A stretch of 64,000 bases of DNA from Datnioides undecimradiatus. Taxonomy: Eukaryota > Chordata > Actinopteri > Lobotiformes > Datnioididae. The notes under the pieces were generated by a model. It did not search any database. It had not been told where the DNA came from and saw nothing but the letters and a program-made list of their open reading frames with translations. The position numbers were made by a program, and so were the translations under genes. Numbering within the stretch: the first letter of the stretch is position 1; every line of letters begins with the position of its first letter. The stretch is taken from positions 4,380,707 through 4,444,706 of the forward strand of contig WARS01000034.1 in assembly GCA_008933995.1 (NCBI GenBank). The letters are read 5' to 3'. This document shows, in pieces, positions 1-14,300 of the stretch.

Positions 1-79
1 CTGTTTTTCTGTTTTACGCACCTGCTGGTTTTGGCTTTGTCCTGTGGGAGGCTGCCCATTAGACCAGATTAGATTACGC

Positions 80-88
<9 letters not shown>

Positions 89-119
<31 letters not shown>

Positions 120-130
120 CACACACACAC
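89..130. repeat. (CA)n microsatellite
   Basis: A nearly perfect CA array, interrupted once by a CG unit. It explains the His/Thr-rich open frame across it. Confidence 0.95.
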
Positions 131-3100
131 GCTCACACTTGCGAACTTCAGTCATTAGTCACTGTAGTATCATTTTCAGTTCTCGGAGTGGTTCTGGACA
201 CCTCCCAGGGACTAAACAGGACCACAAGGGCTAACAAGTAGTGAAATGCATTTACGTTTTGTGCTGCAGCTACTTAGCGCCTGATTCTAATTTGATGGTA
301 AAATTACATAAAGTTCAGTTTCATGGGTGATTGAGTGGGTTTTGCCCAATGAAGGAACAGGAGGAAGGTACACAAACATACACAAACTAACACATTTGAC
401 ACAAAACTAGTGCTTTACTGGTGAAAATATGACATGGCAGCATCTAAAACAACCACGGAGAGGTGGCTTATGCCTCAGGAGCGCCTTCCATTGAATTCCA
501 TTGCAACCACCATGAATCTAGCTGGACCATCAAAAAGAGAACCAGCGCTGTGAGAGGACTGTGAATGTTTGCCAAGGCTGCAACCGAACAAACAATCAGA
601 CGTTGTTTGGGAGAATATAAGTCGCAGGAAAATTACAGGTGTGAGGACAGAGATGAATTTCACAACATTTCATGTCACTTTCAGATGACACATCTCAATC
701 TGATTGATACTTAGAGCAGCTACATGAAGTTGGCAACACCAGATGGACTTTGGCCAACGGTTGATGTAAATGGCACGGCACACATGGACATGCTTAATAC
801 ATGGTCGGACTGAATGTGAAGCTAATTGTGAACCCTGCGGAGCGGCTGCGTTTGATCACGAGATCACATGAGATCATGAGTCATGCGCTTGTGGCTGAAC
901 CACAGCGGTCTGGACCAATCAGTGTCCTGTGAGGGACCACTGGTAGTTATGGGGCGAGGTTCAGGTGTGACAGTGACATCAATGTAGCTTTTCTCAATGT
1001 AAAAGATGTTTTCAGTCATCTCTCTGGTTGGAGTTTAATCAATTTGACGGTTCAACCAATCACCAGCCACGTATTGAAAAAATTATTCATGCATTTCCTG
1101 CTCTGTAACAAATACGACAAAAACATGCAGTAAGGATGCACACGGGTGCATGCATTGAATCCAACACGCACGTTCCTTTGAGTAACACACAACACACACC
1201 TCACACACCCAGTGTGCAAATTGCCTCGTTTTCACCCCCCCACTTCCTTTTACTCTCTGTTAACAGGGAACAATCAATCAGGGTCATTTCCTGTGCAGAG
1301 TGGACGTCCTGTCTCGCAGGATGTGGCTTAAGAGGGTGATGGGCACAAGAGACTTGGTGGGCAGAAGCCGCTAACCCCCTCACACCACACCCAGCCCTTC
1401 ATGTCAGGAAATCTCTACATGCCTACTAAAGTACTTTAGTGTATGGAAGTGTGTAATGTATGACCAGGCACCTGAGTGCAATAAGGAAATATCTAGAGAT
1501 TAGTTCTAGTTCATATAAACAATATATGCATTGCTGTAATACATGTTTAATGGGATGGGAAATTTGCCCAGTTGAAGCTCGGTGCTCGTTACCTCAACTT
1601 ATAAAACACTCGTGCTCTTTCTTGCCACAGTGTGTAGTGCCTACCTTGCTAGTCTCGAGGTCCTGTTTCCCCCCGCAAACTCCCAGTAATACCAGGGTGA
1701 GAGAATGGAAACAGCATATTAGCGTGTGTGTGTGTGGGTGCAGGTGCTGCCTTGAGCATGTGTGTTTGCGAGACGCAGCAGTACGAGGTTGCGCAACGCC
1801 GGTGTGGACCACAGCTTCACACACGCGCGCGATGCAGCGGGAGGCGGCCGTCAAATGCAGCATCTCCTGGCTTTCGGAGCATCTTATAAACATTCCTCAG
1901 ACACCAGCGCGCCATTGACAAGCCAGAGGAATGCCAGATTCCACAGGAGCCTGGTTGTAAACTGACAATAAAATTAGCAGAAAAAGCTCAATTTAAACTT
2001 CGGTTAACTGCATTTAAGCGCTTTACGTTGGTGGTGTGCAGCAAATTCCCATGTAAACTTTGCCAAAGTGGTAATGATTCATGGATTCTGTCTTGCTAGT
2101 AAAGAAAAGCTTCTGTTGAGACCCCTTTCACACCTCAGGGGGATGTCTGCCTTGTGTGCAGGTGAAAGGAGAGAGGCTTTTCAAATAAAAGCACACATTG
2201 GCGCCTGTAAAAGCCCACCGAAGACCAGCTCCAAATGAAGATCAAAGACCTGGGATAACTTCCTTCATTTGGGCTTCATCTTTTTTTATGATCCAAGTTT
2301 TACCAAAGAAGCACATCTGCTCAAACAAACGGTTTAGGTCAGGCCGTGGAAAGTTATGTAATGACGAGCGAATTTACACCCGTTCGGAAATATTTCACAA
2401 CGTTTCGGGGAGGGTAAAGGACCGAGCCGCTTCTGGGAGGAAAAAGTGAAAACGGTTAACAGTGGAGCGATTCACGTGAAGCCAAACAGGCGGTTTTTAA
2501 TGTGGAGATTTGTGTAGTTTAGAATGGGGTTTAGGTGCACTTTGAAAATGCCGTCTGTGCCCCAGGTCGGGCTTATTACTGTCAATGGGACTGAAATGGA
2601 ATCATCCTGAGGAACGTCAACCATCCTTTTCCTGTAGACTTTCGTATTAAATCAGATCCCTGTAGTACAGCTCTCTAATGAACCTCACAGACATGACATT
2701 TCAGATTAGATAACCTGCAAATGAGTTGTAGGCCTCAGCAAAGACCCCATTACTCCCATTGTGTATTGTATGTAGTAACTGTAGCCTATTCTGTTGCTCT
2801 AGCTATGCTTCCCTTTAGCTCTGGCAGACCAGTCTTTGCTGGTTTACTGAAAATGCATCTGCACCAGTGCCAGGGTGCAGCCAAAGGGTGCCAGATTTAA
2901 AAATCACTGGTTTAATCAGCATTTTTGGCTAAAACATGAAAGTCGAAATGAACATTTTGATTCACTCAAGTATTTTGCTCCACAAGTACCGCTGCTGTAT
3001 CTGATACGTGACATTATTCTAAAGCTTAACCTGTTTTCCAGAACTTGCTCTCATCTGCCCCACAATTGCCCTCCATGTGCCCCTGCCCCAGTCACCACCT

Positions 3101-5389
3101 GACAATCATCTATCTGCCAGCACACCTGCCCCCTGATCAGTCGTCAGATCAGCTGCGTGCTGTGACATACGCATTCAGTTTCTCCTACCAGCTAATCAAC
3201 ACTCCTGCCAAGCTCCTGAACCTCACGGTTTCTCACTGACAGCTTTTGGTACACTGCGTTTTGAAATGACCCGTTTCAGTTGGTAACAAGGAAGCGATGA
3301 GGTGTGACAGCCAGCTGAAGACATATTGAAGGGATTAAAGCTAGAAACAAAGAGCATCTGAAGGACATGTCAGGTAGAAATTTTCCAATTTTACCTCCAT
3401 AGTGGTACCTCCTGATTGTCCTTTATTGGCAACATTCAGTGCACATGCATTGGGCACTGTTTATTTGTATTAGCCATGATTTTTACTGAATGTTAAGCCA
3501 TAGTAAACAGGTATTTTCAATGTGGACTGGATTATGTCCAGTAATCACTACAATGACTGCAGCCCCAAGGCCTCCAGAGCCACTGAGGGTCTGGAGCACC
3601 AATGCAATTCTCTAAGTTGATGATCTGGCCCTGTCTAAGACTAATAATGCACTGAAACACAGTCTCTTCAACTTTATTCAGACATTATTTCCGTTCTGCA
3701 CCACTGACATCGGCAGAAATAGAATCAGCAGCAACTGCAACTCTACCAGCATTGTTCTGCCAGAAAACTCAACATATTTGAGTCACTTATTCAAACGAGT
3801 TGATGTGCAGTTTGCATTTTTTTTTTTTCCCTGGCAGTGTGGGTGCAGCTAATGAAGACACTGACAGTCAGTCCTACGCAGGCGGGTGAGTCAGCCGCGT
3901 GCTGATTAAGGGATCCGCTAGCAGAGGAGCCATCAGTCAAACCCAGGATCACTCCTACTCTCACTCCGCAGACCACGGCTGTAATGTCATGTTTATCCAG
4001 CTGCTGGCGCAGTGCCTCAGACAGAGACCCCTGCTCCTGTCCTGGCTATCTATGGAGGTTCACAAAGAAAGAGAGAGAAGGCTGGAAACTCAATCCACGC
4101 ACTGTTACATTGGCAATTTGAGGTCAGTTTACAGTCATGTGTTTAAAAAATTACAGCTAAGAACTATGTCACAACCTTGTCTCCGTTCCAGACATACAAA
4201 ATAAACAATGTGCATACAGTGTGTATGAAACAATAAGCTTTGGAGATGTTTTTCTATGCACCGCTGCCAGCGTGGAAAAAACATAGGGGTTTTTTGTGCT
4301 CTGGGAAAGTTGGAAAGAGGAAGGTTGGAATCTCAACTCACCCACGTCGATGGGGATTTGCAGCTCAACGCCCAGCAGAACAGACATATGGCCTGGCGGT
4401 TAGGAGCTGAGATACGTCGGAAGCAATGGTGACTGAAATAGAGAAGGAACAGGGGGGAGAAGCAGCATTAGAGATGACAGAAATTCATTTTTATTTACTT
4501 GGCTTTTATTTGACAGAGTAAAAATGCTGCTAAATGGGACGTATCCAAGAAAGTTTGTGAAATCCAGAAAATGCGAAAATACTACACAATCAGATGAGAT
4601 TAAGTGAGCCAAAGACCTGGGACAGACCAGAACTTCTTAGTTTGCATGCCCATTGGGAGGCCAGACAGAGTTAAGTAAGACAGCAGCTGCAGTAGGAAGG
4701 ATACAAAGCCAGCTACTCCCATGGAATCCCCCAAACTCCACCAGCTAACGCTGCACTCTCAGTTCACTCCTGGCCTCCAGAGAGTCCATCACACTGGGCG
4801 AGGAATGTAAAAAAGTTGAAATGAAGTCACTTAAAACTCTAAAATAATATCCTTCTGCTGATTAATGCTGTGGCTGTCAATCAAAAAATCAAGGTTTGTG
4901 GACTTGCGAGGCGCCAGAGGAAGCTGGAACAGTAATCACGCCCCAGATTTTGGAAGAAAATACAAGATATGGCAGGCGTGAGTGCCCCGGTCTCATTAAA
5001 ACGTGATTCATGTGTTGCTTAAGTGTATTAGCAAATACGTCTCGTATGAAACACAATGTGGCCGATTATGTTTTCAATCAACATAACATTTAAATTGAAT
5101 CAATCTACAAACCATTCGCTGACGTCATGCGTGTTTCTTTCCTTCAATATCCACCACTGCCAGTTAAAGCATGAGCAAGATCTTACTCCCTTAAGTCGGG
5201 GGGGGGGGATTGAAAACGCGTGTTGTCTCATGCTGCGGCTCAGCATCTATTAGTTCACATTATACTAAGCTAGAAGCTAATAAGGCAATAGATGCAGGTG
5301 GTGAACCCTGCGCCCTGTTGCAGTAGCTAAGTTCAACTGTAACTTCTTTTACTTATTGCACCATGCAAGTTAGTCACTGTGCACTGTAA

Positions 5390-5480
5390 AGCTAAAGCTA
5401 GGTCATGTCCGTCTGGTAAATGTGATGCTGCAGCCAGCACCTCCTAAGCTCATATATTAACATGTGTGCAGCATTATACT
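5390..5480 (-). repeat. Fragment of a teleost MITE-like dispersed repeat (candidate)
   Basis: The words for 'agctaaagctag' followed by 'cagcacctcctaagctcata' and 'ttaacatgtg' resemble the interior of the same family seen more completely at 44,371-44,700. The copy is short and diverged. The assignment is from memory of fish repeats and the strand is approximate. Confidence 0.4.
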
Positions 5481-5740
5481 CAAACACCGAAGTGCTGAGC
5501 TAACAGGCTGATATGAAAGTGCCACCAAGCTGCACGTCAGTTTCTAAGTCTTGGTGCAAAACCAGGAGCCAACGTCATCTCTTTGCAATCATACAGGCAC
5601 TTCACTGCAAACTCAGCTTTGCATTGTACATTTGGACATCACCAAGTGTGAAACTTTCACTTAAACTGGAGCATATGCAGTGATAGAAGTGATGCAAGCT
5701 TAATGTGAGACTAACCAGATGCGGCTTAGATGTTAGCCCT

Positions 5741-5743
<3 letters not shown>

Positions 5744-5801
<58 letters not shown>
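5744..5801. repeat. (CA)n microsatellite
   Basis: About 29 uninterrupted CA units, likely polymorphic. Confidence 0.97.
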
Positions 5802-5803
<2 letters not shown>

Positions 5804-7467
5804 TCATCCAACTTATTTGTAGCTGGCGCATGAGACTGTTGGCTGTAAGCTATAAACATTATTTGTCAGAAGCATGTTTTGTTTGGGAGGTCTTTATATA
5901 AGTCAGTTCATTAATAAACACTCACACACACACGCACGTTTTATAGAGTGTAGCTCCTGTACCTACACACACTGGAGCAAACAGGTTGCAGAGTCAGCAA
6001 GTTCTTGGCCCGAACCTCTGCTGTGTCTTCAGCCTCCCCCGACTGTGAAAAGCCGTTTCCCTGCAGCCAGCAGACAGACTGATGGGAGGTATTCTCAAAC
6101 CCCAACACCGCCCTGAACACACACAGAGACAAGAAAACACACTTTTTTTTTCTTGTCCTCAAACACACACTTTTCCCAGCCTTTACTGGGAATAAAACGG
6201 TAGTCTGACATCACTCATGTTACACATCGAGAGAGACAGCTCGTCCCGCAGGATTAGTCTGGTGTTTCCCACACACACATACGCACTGACATCATCTGGT
6301 GCCAGCCATGGCCACCGTATATAAACTGTATGACTGTGGGCAGATGTGTGTGTGTGGACCTACTTACATGCGTGGTGCATTTTTGTGCATGCTCGCGTTG
6401 GTTTTCTCATCAGGCACAAGGTCAGGGAGGCCATCTGTAAGAGGAAAGGTTGCTCGCTCTGTGAGTCACGGCACCTAAAATACCTGGTTGTTGACAAATG
6501 GAAAAGTACTTAAACCTAGCCAGGACTGCGGCTTTTTAGGATGCCCGAAACACGGCAAGAACCAAGAAAAAGAAAAACTATCCAGCTGTTGTTTTTTTCT
6601 TTGTGTTTGTCTGCAGCCGTTTCATCTTTTACTCGTCAGAGAATGTAATACCTGTAATACCGCTGTAGGCCACAGTGGACGCTGTTCGTTTAAAGCAGCA
6701 TGGTTTTGCTTCACCAAAATGATAAAAAAGCATATTTACTCATTTGAATCTGATAGCATTTAGCTGTGGAAATATACATTTACCTCCACTTCGATATAAT
6801 GGGTGCTGTCGCCAAAACACACCCTCAGTAGATGGAGATGATTCAGTTGACCTAGGTATGATGAGAGGATGACAACCGAACTATCTCCATGACAACTAAG
6901 CTCATCCGTACCAAGGATGAAGGTGGGGTGTGTTTTAAAGCTCCAGAAGAAGCCTTTAAATCGACCTTTAATTTAAAAAAAGTATGTCAAGAAGGAACTT
7001 TCACACTTTTAACACTGTCAACAGTTTTCATAGGAACTGTTTCTTTGATGGAAAACAGTACCAAAACCAAATGTTACAGTGGGAGACATGCGGCCAGAAA
7101 ATGTTTCATTTCAGATTTCTGCATTACCACACAGTCACTGTGTCACCATGTTTGCTGTGTGCCTTTGGATTGTACTTCTCTCACTGACACGAGCCTCTGA
7201 TCGCGCTTCCATGACGCCACCAGTATGTGCACACATGTTTTCAGAAATGTAATCAGCTGAGCTTCGTTCATTTCACTCCATCCTGTCTCACGTTCTCCCT
7301 GTCTCCAGCTCGCTGTTTTTGTCCTCTCCTTTGTCTGTCTGTCTGTCACGTCTGGAGAACAGATCAGAGGGGGAGAGCAGAGCCAATGGAAAGAGGTCAC
7401 ACATGTGTGCGTCTCTTTCTTTTCCTGTCTTCCTCTCTTATTACTCTCCCCCTAGTTTCCATCACTC

Positions 7468-7805
7468 AAAGCATGTTTTTACTCAAGTACTTCCTTAGAG
7501 TATTTTCATTTTATGCTGCTTTATACAGCTTCTAGAATACACTTTGTAGGCAAATATTGTACTTTTTACATTCATTTGCTAACTTGAGTTACTAGTCACT
7601 TTACAGAGTTAGAATAAAAATACATAAATTAGAAATAAACTGAATTATGATGCAGGATTATAAGTTAATGTACAATTAAATGTATAAAGTAAATAAAATT
7701 AGCCCCACCTCTTCCACTTGCAGCATTAATGTACATATTGATGCATCAATAATGATAATTCAGTATTTTAGTATATGACTCTGAGCTGAGCATAATGCAT
7801 ACCTT
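7468..7805 (+). mobile_element. Teleost MITE-like repeat, non-autonomous
   Basis: The left part reads 'tttactcaagtacttcctta', then 'attttcattttatgctgctt', 'aatattgtactttttac' and 'gttactagtcacttta'. The right part carries 'taaaattagccccacct' and 'gatgcatcaataatgataat'. These words in this order match a high-copy short DNA-transposon-like element I know from perch-like fish genomes, whose ends are rich in ACTTNAAGTA-type words. No coding capacity is visible. Several substitutions and small gaps suggest an old copy. Confidence 0.7.
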
Positions 7806-8393
7806 TCCTTCCTGGTTATTTAAGCTGCTGTAAACTATACAAATGTTTCTCCCTCTACTGAATGTAGTGAGATATCCCGGTCCTGGCTGCATCCATCCTT
7901 TCACACTGTGTGAAGTGACCTCACTCACTGTCTGTCTGGCTCAGCACTTTATTTTGGTCCGGACCGGCGGGACAGATCAGATTCAACATAGAACCGAGAG
8001 ACGTAGACTAAACATAATCATCAACTTAGCACTGCAATGTGCTAAGCGTTCAGACAGTTGAACCTTGCGATGCATGCCCCGGTGAAAAAGCATTTAACTT
8101 CAACACGACTGCAAACGTTTCTCAGCTTGGTTCAGAGTTTGCAAAAGAAAAAAGTACACAAGTCATTGTGTCACCGGTGATATACACCCAGCCAACCGAA
8201 ATCGTTAACGCGGCCTCATATTAACCAGGAAATAACAAGGACAACCATTCACTTTCATTCACTTTGCAGCTCTATGAGTAGAGATCCATTGAAGTTTCAT
8301 GTTTGAGTTGGATGCACTTCTAGGAATGTAAAATCTATGTCTGCCCCCAAAAACATGTAAGCCTTAATCAAGGGTGCTGACAGAGGAGGTTTT

Positions 8394-8395
<2 letters not shown>

Positions 8396-8452
<57 letters not shown>
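8396..8452. repeat. (TG)n microsatellite
   Basis: A long, nearly perfect TG array of about 28 units. Confidence 0.97.
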
Positions 8453-8454
<2 letters not shown>

Positions 8455-10753
8455 TGAGTCATCAGTTGTACATTAATGGGGCTTTGCTGACAGACAGGAA
8501 GGAATCTCTGTCAGGGCCTGAATGGTGAAGAGGGGGAATGAGACTAAAAACACCCACACAAACATTTGAAAAACGTAGTTTTCCACACTTTCAGGTGATC
8601 ACACAGATTGCAAATAAGCCTGAGGTTTAGCAAGGCTAGACTGAAAAGTCTAGTGGTCCCTCAAACTGAAGGTTTTCAGAGAGACAGATTTAAAAACAAC
8701 TGGTCAAACCCAAAGCTGCAGAGGCTGAGGCATCCTAACATTTAGACTGTGCTGGTGCCATCATTGGGAACCACACTTCAGAATCTGCGGCGCTGTGGTG
8801 TCAAGGTCCCACCCACACACCAGTCTATGAGCAAGATCAAAAATTAAAATGTCCCATGATGCAACCTGATCCCTTGACTTTATCTCAGGTCCCTGCAAGT
8901 GTGTGCAACCCCTTAGCATGGCAGCAACCCACTAGTTTGAGCTGCATGAGTGCATGGCACAAATGCATCTTCACTTTTGCAGGTTAAATTGTGCATAAGT
9001 GTAAACCCTTTTTTGGGCAATGCAAACATCGCATGCATTTAAAAGTCAAACCAGGAAGTTGTCCTGCAGAATGGGCAAGAATTCTAAGCCTGGCCTTCCT
9101 CTTCTCCACAAAATAATTATTTAACTGCAGGGAATGATGGCCAAAAAGAAGGAAATCATGACCCGAACTGTGAAAAGGAGGTAGGACAAAAACACCAGAA
9201 TGCTCCTTTAACCGTGAACGCTTGACTTGAAGCAGGATGTTGCTGGGAAATATCCACTGTGCTCATCTGACTTTCCTTCACTTGGATAGATTAAACATGC
9301 TGTCCAGTGTACACACATCCACACCTCTTCCATTCTAAACACAGTCAGCCTTGTGAAGTTTTACCAGTGCCAGTCACAACTAACCTCTCACCCTCAGCAA
9401 TCTGTTAGGACACTCCCTGCTTGATTAGATTTCCTGCTGCCGACGGAGAGAGAGAAAGGGAAGGGAAGGCAGGAGAGGGAGGCTCGGAGCTTTGGAAAGA
9501 GCACAAGGAGCAGACAAGTCAGCAGCTTTGCCCCCTTTTGCTCGCCTTACACACACTTTCTTCTGAAGAATATGGGTCACAAAAACACATTCCAGCCTCG
9601 GAACATTCATATGATCTCTGCGAAGGGCAGACGAGAGGCAGCTGAGAGCCAAGTAAGCGCACTTTCCTCAAGGAGCGTGAAAAAGAGTGTGGCGGTAAAT
9701 CACGAACAAGGTCACTGGAAAGATCGTTTTAAGCAGTGGTTTTCACTCGAACAGGTCCAGTAATCCTCAGATAAACTTTACCTGACTCCCATGGAGAGTG
9801 GGAATCCTGAGCAGAAGAGATCTTGGCTCCTGCTGGTTTAAAGCAGCTCACTCCGGTTCACAGGGTATCACTTCAGAGCACCCTCGGATGATGGATTTGC
9901 CTCCATGATGGGTGACCCCCCCCTTGGCATTTAAATAGTTAGGATTCAACAGCATGTGGTGAATTCACAGTGTTTCCTCATAAAGGCTGTGTGCGCACAT
10001 GTGTGCTGATGTAATGTATGGGTTTAACCTCTCCGACCAAGCGCCCTGGAGCTTTTCAGCTACTTCTGGCGCAAGTATCTCATGTCTGTGTCCTCAGATT
10101 CACCTGTTAGACCTCCAAACAAAACCTGCATTTGAATGTGCATATAAAATTCCATGACTCCATTCATAAATCCTGTAAAATAATATCAATAAAAGGTGTT
10201 CCGTCTCTTTATTTTTGCAGGATTTTACATGAGGTTCCTCTTGGCGACTGTTGCAAAGCTGCTGCCGCGCAGAAAACATTGCAACGTGACGGGACTTTGT
10301 CTTGGCTCCATCCCTAAATGCATCCTGACATGTTGAAAGGGGTAAGAGACAGTCAGCTGCCGCCGGAATGCCGCTGCATGTCACAGAGCTGATAGAGACG
10401 TGCAGTGCAGAGCACGCCGCGTGCACACTGTTGATGTAAAACGTCTTGCTGACATGAACCACGCTGCTGTTCTGATGTTTGCTTTGCGCTGCAGGTAATG
10501 AGATAGTGAAAACATGTCTGTCACTGCGTGTGCTTTCTTACTCCTGAATGGTGCGTGTGTGTTGTGTGTGTGTGCGCTCCATGCAGCTCATGTGACTCTT
10601 TGACACAAAGCAGTGTTGTGCTTTCAGTCAAACCGCCGCTTAGAGATCTGTGACTCGGTACAACAAGGTCAAAGGATGACACTGAGCAAAGCCGAAAGTC
10701 GTAACAGCTGACACCAGATATTCAATAAACCCATTTCACTAGAGACAGGATGC

Positions 10754-10754
<1 letters not shown>

Positions 10755-10799
<45 letters not shown>
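10755..10799. repeat. (TG)n microsatellite
   Basis: An uninterrupted TG array of about 22 units. A CA array follows roughly 170 bases downstream, so the two strands of this pair could form a long imperfect hairpin. Confidence 0.97.
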
Positions 10800-10802
<3 letters not shown>

Positions 10803-10963
10803 GTCTCATGCCATTCTGATTAGAAGTGAAACGCAGGCGCGGCCGCTGACCTAGAATCATCAGAAAGGACACTTGTTTGACTTAGTGTTAATGTATGGTT
10901 TACCTAACCTTGACCTGTGATCTTGACAATGTTATAGAGTGTTTTAGGTTGGAATGTTCCTTT

Positions 10964-10965
<2 letters not shown>

Positions 10966-11023
<58 letters not shown>
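10966..11023. repeat. (CA)n microsatellite
   Basis: About 29 uninterrupted CA units, inverted relative to the TG array ending at 10,799. Confidence 0.97.
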
Positions 11024-11025
<2 letters not shown>

Positions 11026-11335
11026 GGTTTTTGATGGTGTGTGGTGCTGTGTTGGCAGGCTGACCACTGCTTATGGGCACTGACCTACTTCTCCCTAAAA
11101 GCTCGCTGTTCTTTTGGGCTTACTTTCACAGTGATTCACCTAGAAGAAATTGTGTGTTTGTGTGTGTGTTGTCTCTGCCTGTGTCAAGTCTGTCAGTGTG
11201 TCAGTGTGTCAGAAGTGCACCAGGCAGGGGGTGACTGTGGTTGCAAAGCAGGTCGGCGACACCTGTATCCAATCTTTGACGGGGCGCGGTAGCGATGCAC
11301 TCAGGGGTGTGTTGGCAGTGGCAACAAGACCCCCG

Positions 11336-11359
11336 TCACACACACACACACACACACAC
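11336..11359. repeat. (CA)n microsatellite
   Basis: A short perfect CA array of about 12 units. Confidence 0.9.
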
Positions 11360-14300
11360 CCTCCTGTTAAAGCACTTGCTGTAAGTGTCCACAGTCTACT
11401 GTACTGTAACTCAGCCAGACGGGACTCTCACAGGAAGTTGACCTTTGACCTCGAGGTTACTGACCGTGAGACCCAGACACACAACAACAGGAAGTGGTCT
11501 TTTTTTCGCCGCTGAATCAGGCCAACAGACGTTGACCCTGCACGCTCTAGCAGAGCCTGCAAGTGACCACGGCACGACATCACAACACAGTCACACAACC
11601 GGCCGGCCACAGGAAGACACAAACAAACATGTGCAGGTTTTTTTTTTGGGGGGGGGTTTGCATCATGGTTTTGACCTTTGAAAATGCAAAGAATGCCTGA
11701 ATAAATACAACCAGACCCTCACTGAGCTCGGCCCCAGATCACAAACGTCTGAAGCCGAATTGACTTTTGACCTGCAAGTCCAATAACATTCTTTCATGTG
11801 GAGAAGCCAAGTCCATAAGAGGAATTCCCACTTCACGCAAAATAAACAGTCAGAGTCAAGGGTTGGTCCACTGATGGACAGGAGGCCGCTGAGCCTGATG
11901 CATGCGAGGGAAAGCACCCAAAGACACGGACTTGCGTTTTTATGTTTCTTTGTCCAGAATGAAAATCAAATTCCGAGGCCAATGTGGTGACACAGGGAAA
12001 AAAAAAAGAAAAAAGATCTGCCATGTGTAATTGAAGTAGGATGTTTAAGCATTACAACTTGGTGCGGTTGTCCAAGAAGGAATCCAAATGGGTGTGTTTA
12101 GCCGTTCGTCCAGGGGGTATTAGCGGGGCGGGAACCTGATCCTGGGAGCTGGGGATCATCAGAAGCCATTAAAGGGAGGTGAGGAAAAACAGATCACAGC
12201 CTCTGGACAGTATCACAGTCCGGCGAGATTTGTGTGAAGGAATTGAAGGGAGGAGAGGAGCGGAGGAGGTAAAAAAAGGTTGTGTTGTCAACGCTATGCT
12301 GCACCGGAGAGGACGTATCTAACATTCAAGATGGAATTGTTTGAGGTATTTAGACCAGAGTGCAGTTTGGCTACTGGCGGAGAAAGAATTCAGCAATATT
12401 TTGAAGTCAGTGACATGTGCGGAGGAATGGAACCGCCCATCTGGCAGAACAAGCTAGCCCAAGTGCTCCAAGTCATTGACACAACTTAAATTACTCAACA
12501 CGCTATTATGAGCATGTCCAAGCCGTGCCAAGCCAGAGAAACAGATCCAAGAAGCGCCAAAGAGGAGAACCAACACACTGAACAGGCTAACATGAGACAA
12601 CATCTCTGAGGGCCGCTGAGCGCTAAACTGCGAAGTGCAAAGTTCACCCCTGAAGCGAGGCGGAACCGGCGCTCGCGGTGAAGTCATGGTTGCATCCAGG
12701 ATGAGGACATGCGAACAGCTGCGGGCCGCTGACCTCGTCCTCTGGCCCTCACCACTGCAGCAGTGCTTACTCCATCCCCATGTAACGCCGTGAGAATGCT
12801 GGCTTGGCACGGGCGGCTGACATTGCCACACGCTAACGCAGTGAGGAGAAGAATTCATGTGTGTGCAATTAAACAAATGTACAGTCAACTAGAAACTGCA
12901 CACACACGCATACCTCAAAAAGAGGAGGCTATTATGGGAAAAGGCGGCATAAATCACCTTCAGTTGGCCACAAACTATCAAAGCCGTTTAACCACCTTTC
13001 ATCGTTCTCTTCAAACGCGACCAAAGCAACCAACCTGACTCATCGTAGAACCACTGAAGATAGAAAACACACTCTCTCTCTCTGGTTCTCTCTCTCTCTC
13101 TGTGTTACCAGCATCCCGGTTTTTCGGGCCCCGGCTGCCGTCGCTGGAAAGCGCCACTGTCAGCGTTTCGATAGGCGCACACTCACAAAGACACACAAAC
13201 ACGCGGAGCGCAGATCGTCTCCAGATGTCTAATTGGAGAGAGACATAAATAGGGTAACAATGGCGGAGGGGAGAGTCACGAAGTCAAGCTGAATCAGATG
13301 AGAGGCTCGTGGCTGCCTGTCTGTATGGATTAACAATTACAGAAACACGCACACACACTCGCACACACGTTCATACAAATGCACAGGCACGCTCAGTGTG
13401 TGGTTTGAGCTGCTTGAAAATTCCTTTATTTCTACAGTGAGTGGTGCTGGAGGTAAACGATTCCCTCTTTGTTAGCTGCTCAAATTTGCCTGAGAACTTT
13501 CTTTCTAATGGATTTCTTACATCTATAAATCTTCAAAATATGCATCAGTCGCAGCAAAATAATGTTCCATAACCTGCAGTTCATCATCATCAACATTTAG
13601 CAGGTAAATGTGTTTCTTTATCTGAGTTTAACACTCACGAAACTTTATCTGCGTGGGCATGGTTTCATCAGATATGACTGACAGCGAGCAAACATCCACC
13701 ACCCGACCGCTATAGTTAGATCCTGATTCAATTGTTGCCAAATTCTGATTGGCGGAGCCGTTTTGTTTTGGTTTTTTTAAGACCTTTACAAACTGTGAGA
13801 AGTTACGTTCACATGCAGCAATTTCGCATGAGCAAATCAGTTCGTTTTAGTCACGCGCTGTGAGCCTGGCCCGCTCCTGTCGTAGAAAGTGCGCACACGC
13901 ATGCAAAGACGCGCGCGCGGTCCGTGGGAGAGGTAGATCGTGCAGTGGTCAGTGCTGAGGTTTATCTCTGCGACCAGCCGGCTCAGCGCAGTAGGGAGGT
14001 TCTCACAGATTGTATCTTGATGGGAGTCGGTGAGCTCTCCCAGCGCCCTCCATTAAACACCAGCAAGGCTGGATTGCCTCTGCCCGTGTCAGACCCCCCC
14101 TCCTCCCCCTCCTATTAAACCTGATTGCAAATAGTTGTTGCTTTTAAAAAGGCCTCCTCCCAGAGACCTCATGACCCCATTCAGATTTCTATGAAAACAA
14201 TCTGCCAGACAAAACCTTGGCTGATGTACGACCGAGCTGCAAGTCTACCGATGTACAGCTGCCCCAGAGATAGAAGATGATGGAATTTAAATGGACCTTG

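Larger units (their letters stand above)
1..9400. other. Intergenic, no gene recognised
   Basis: I see no exon with a recognisable protein domain on either strand. Open frames here are short, lack family features and often run through CA/TG repeats. The block holds three dinucleotide arrays (89-130, 5744-5801, 8396-8452), a fragment of a dispersed repeat near 5,390-5,480 and a fuller element at 7,468-7,805. Conserved enhancers could be present but cannot be judged without alignment. Confidence 0.7.
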
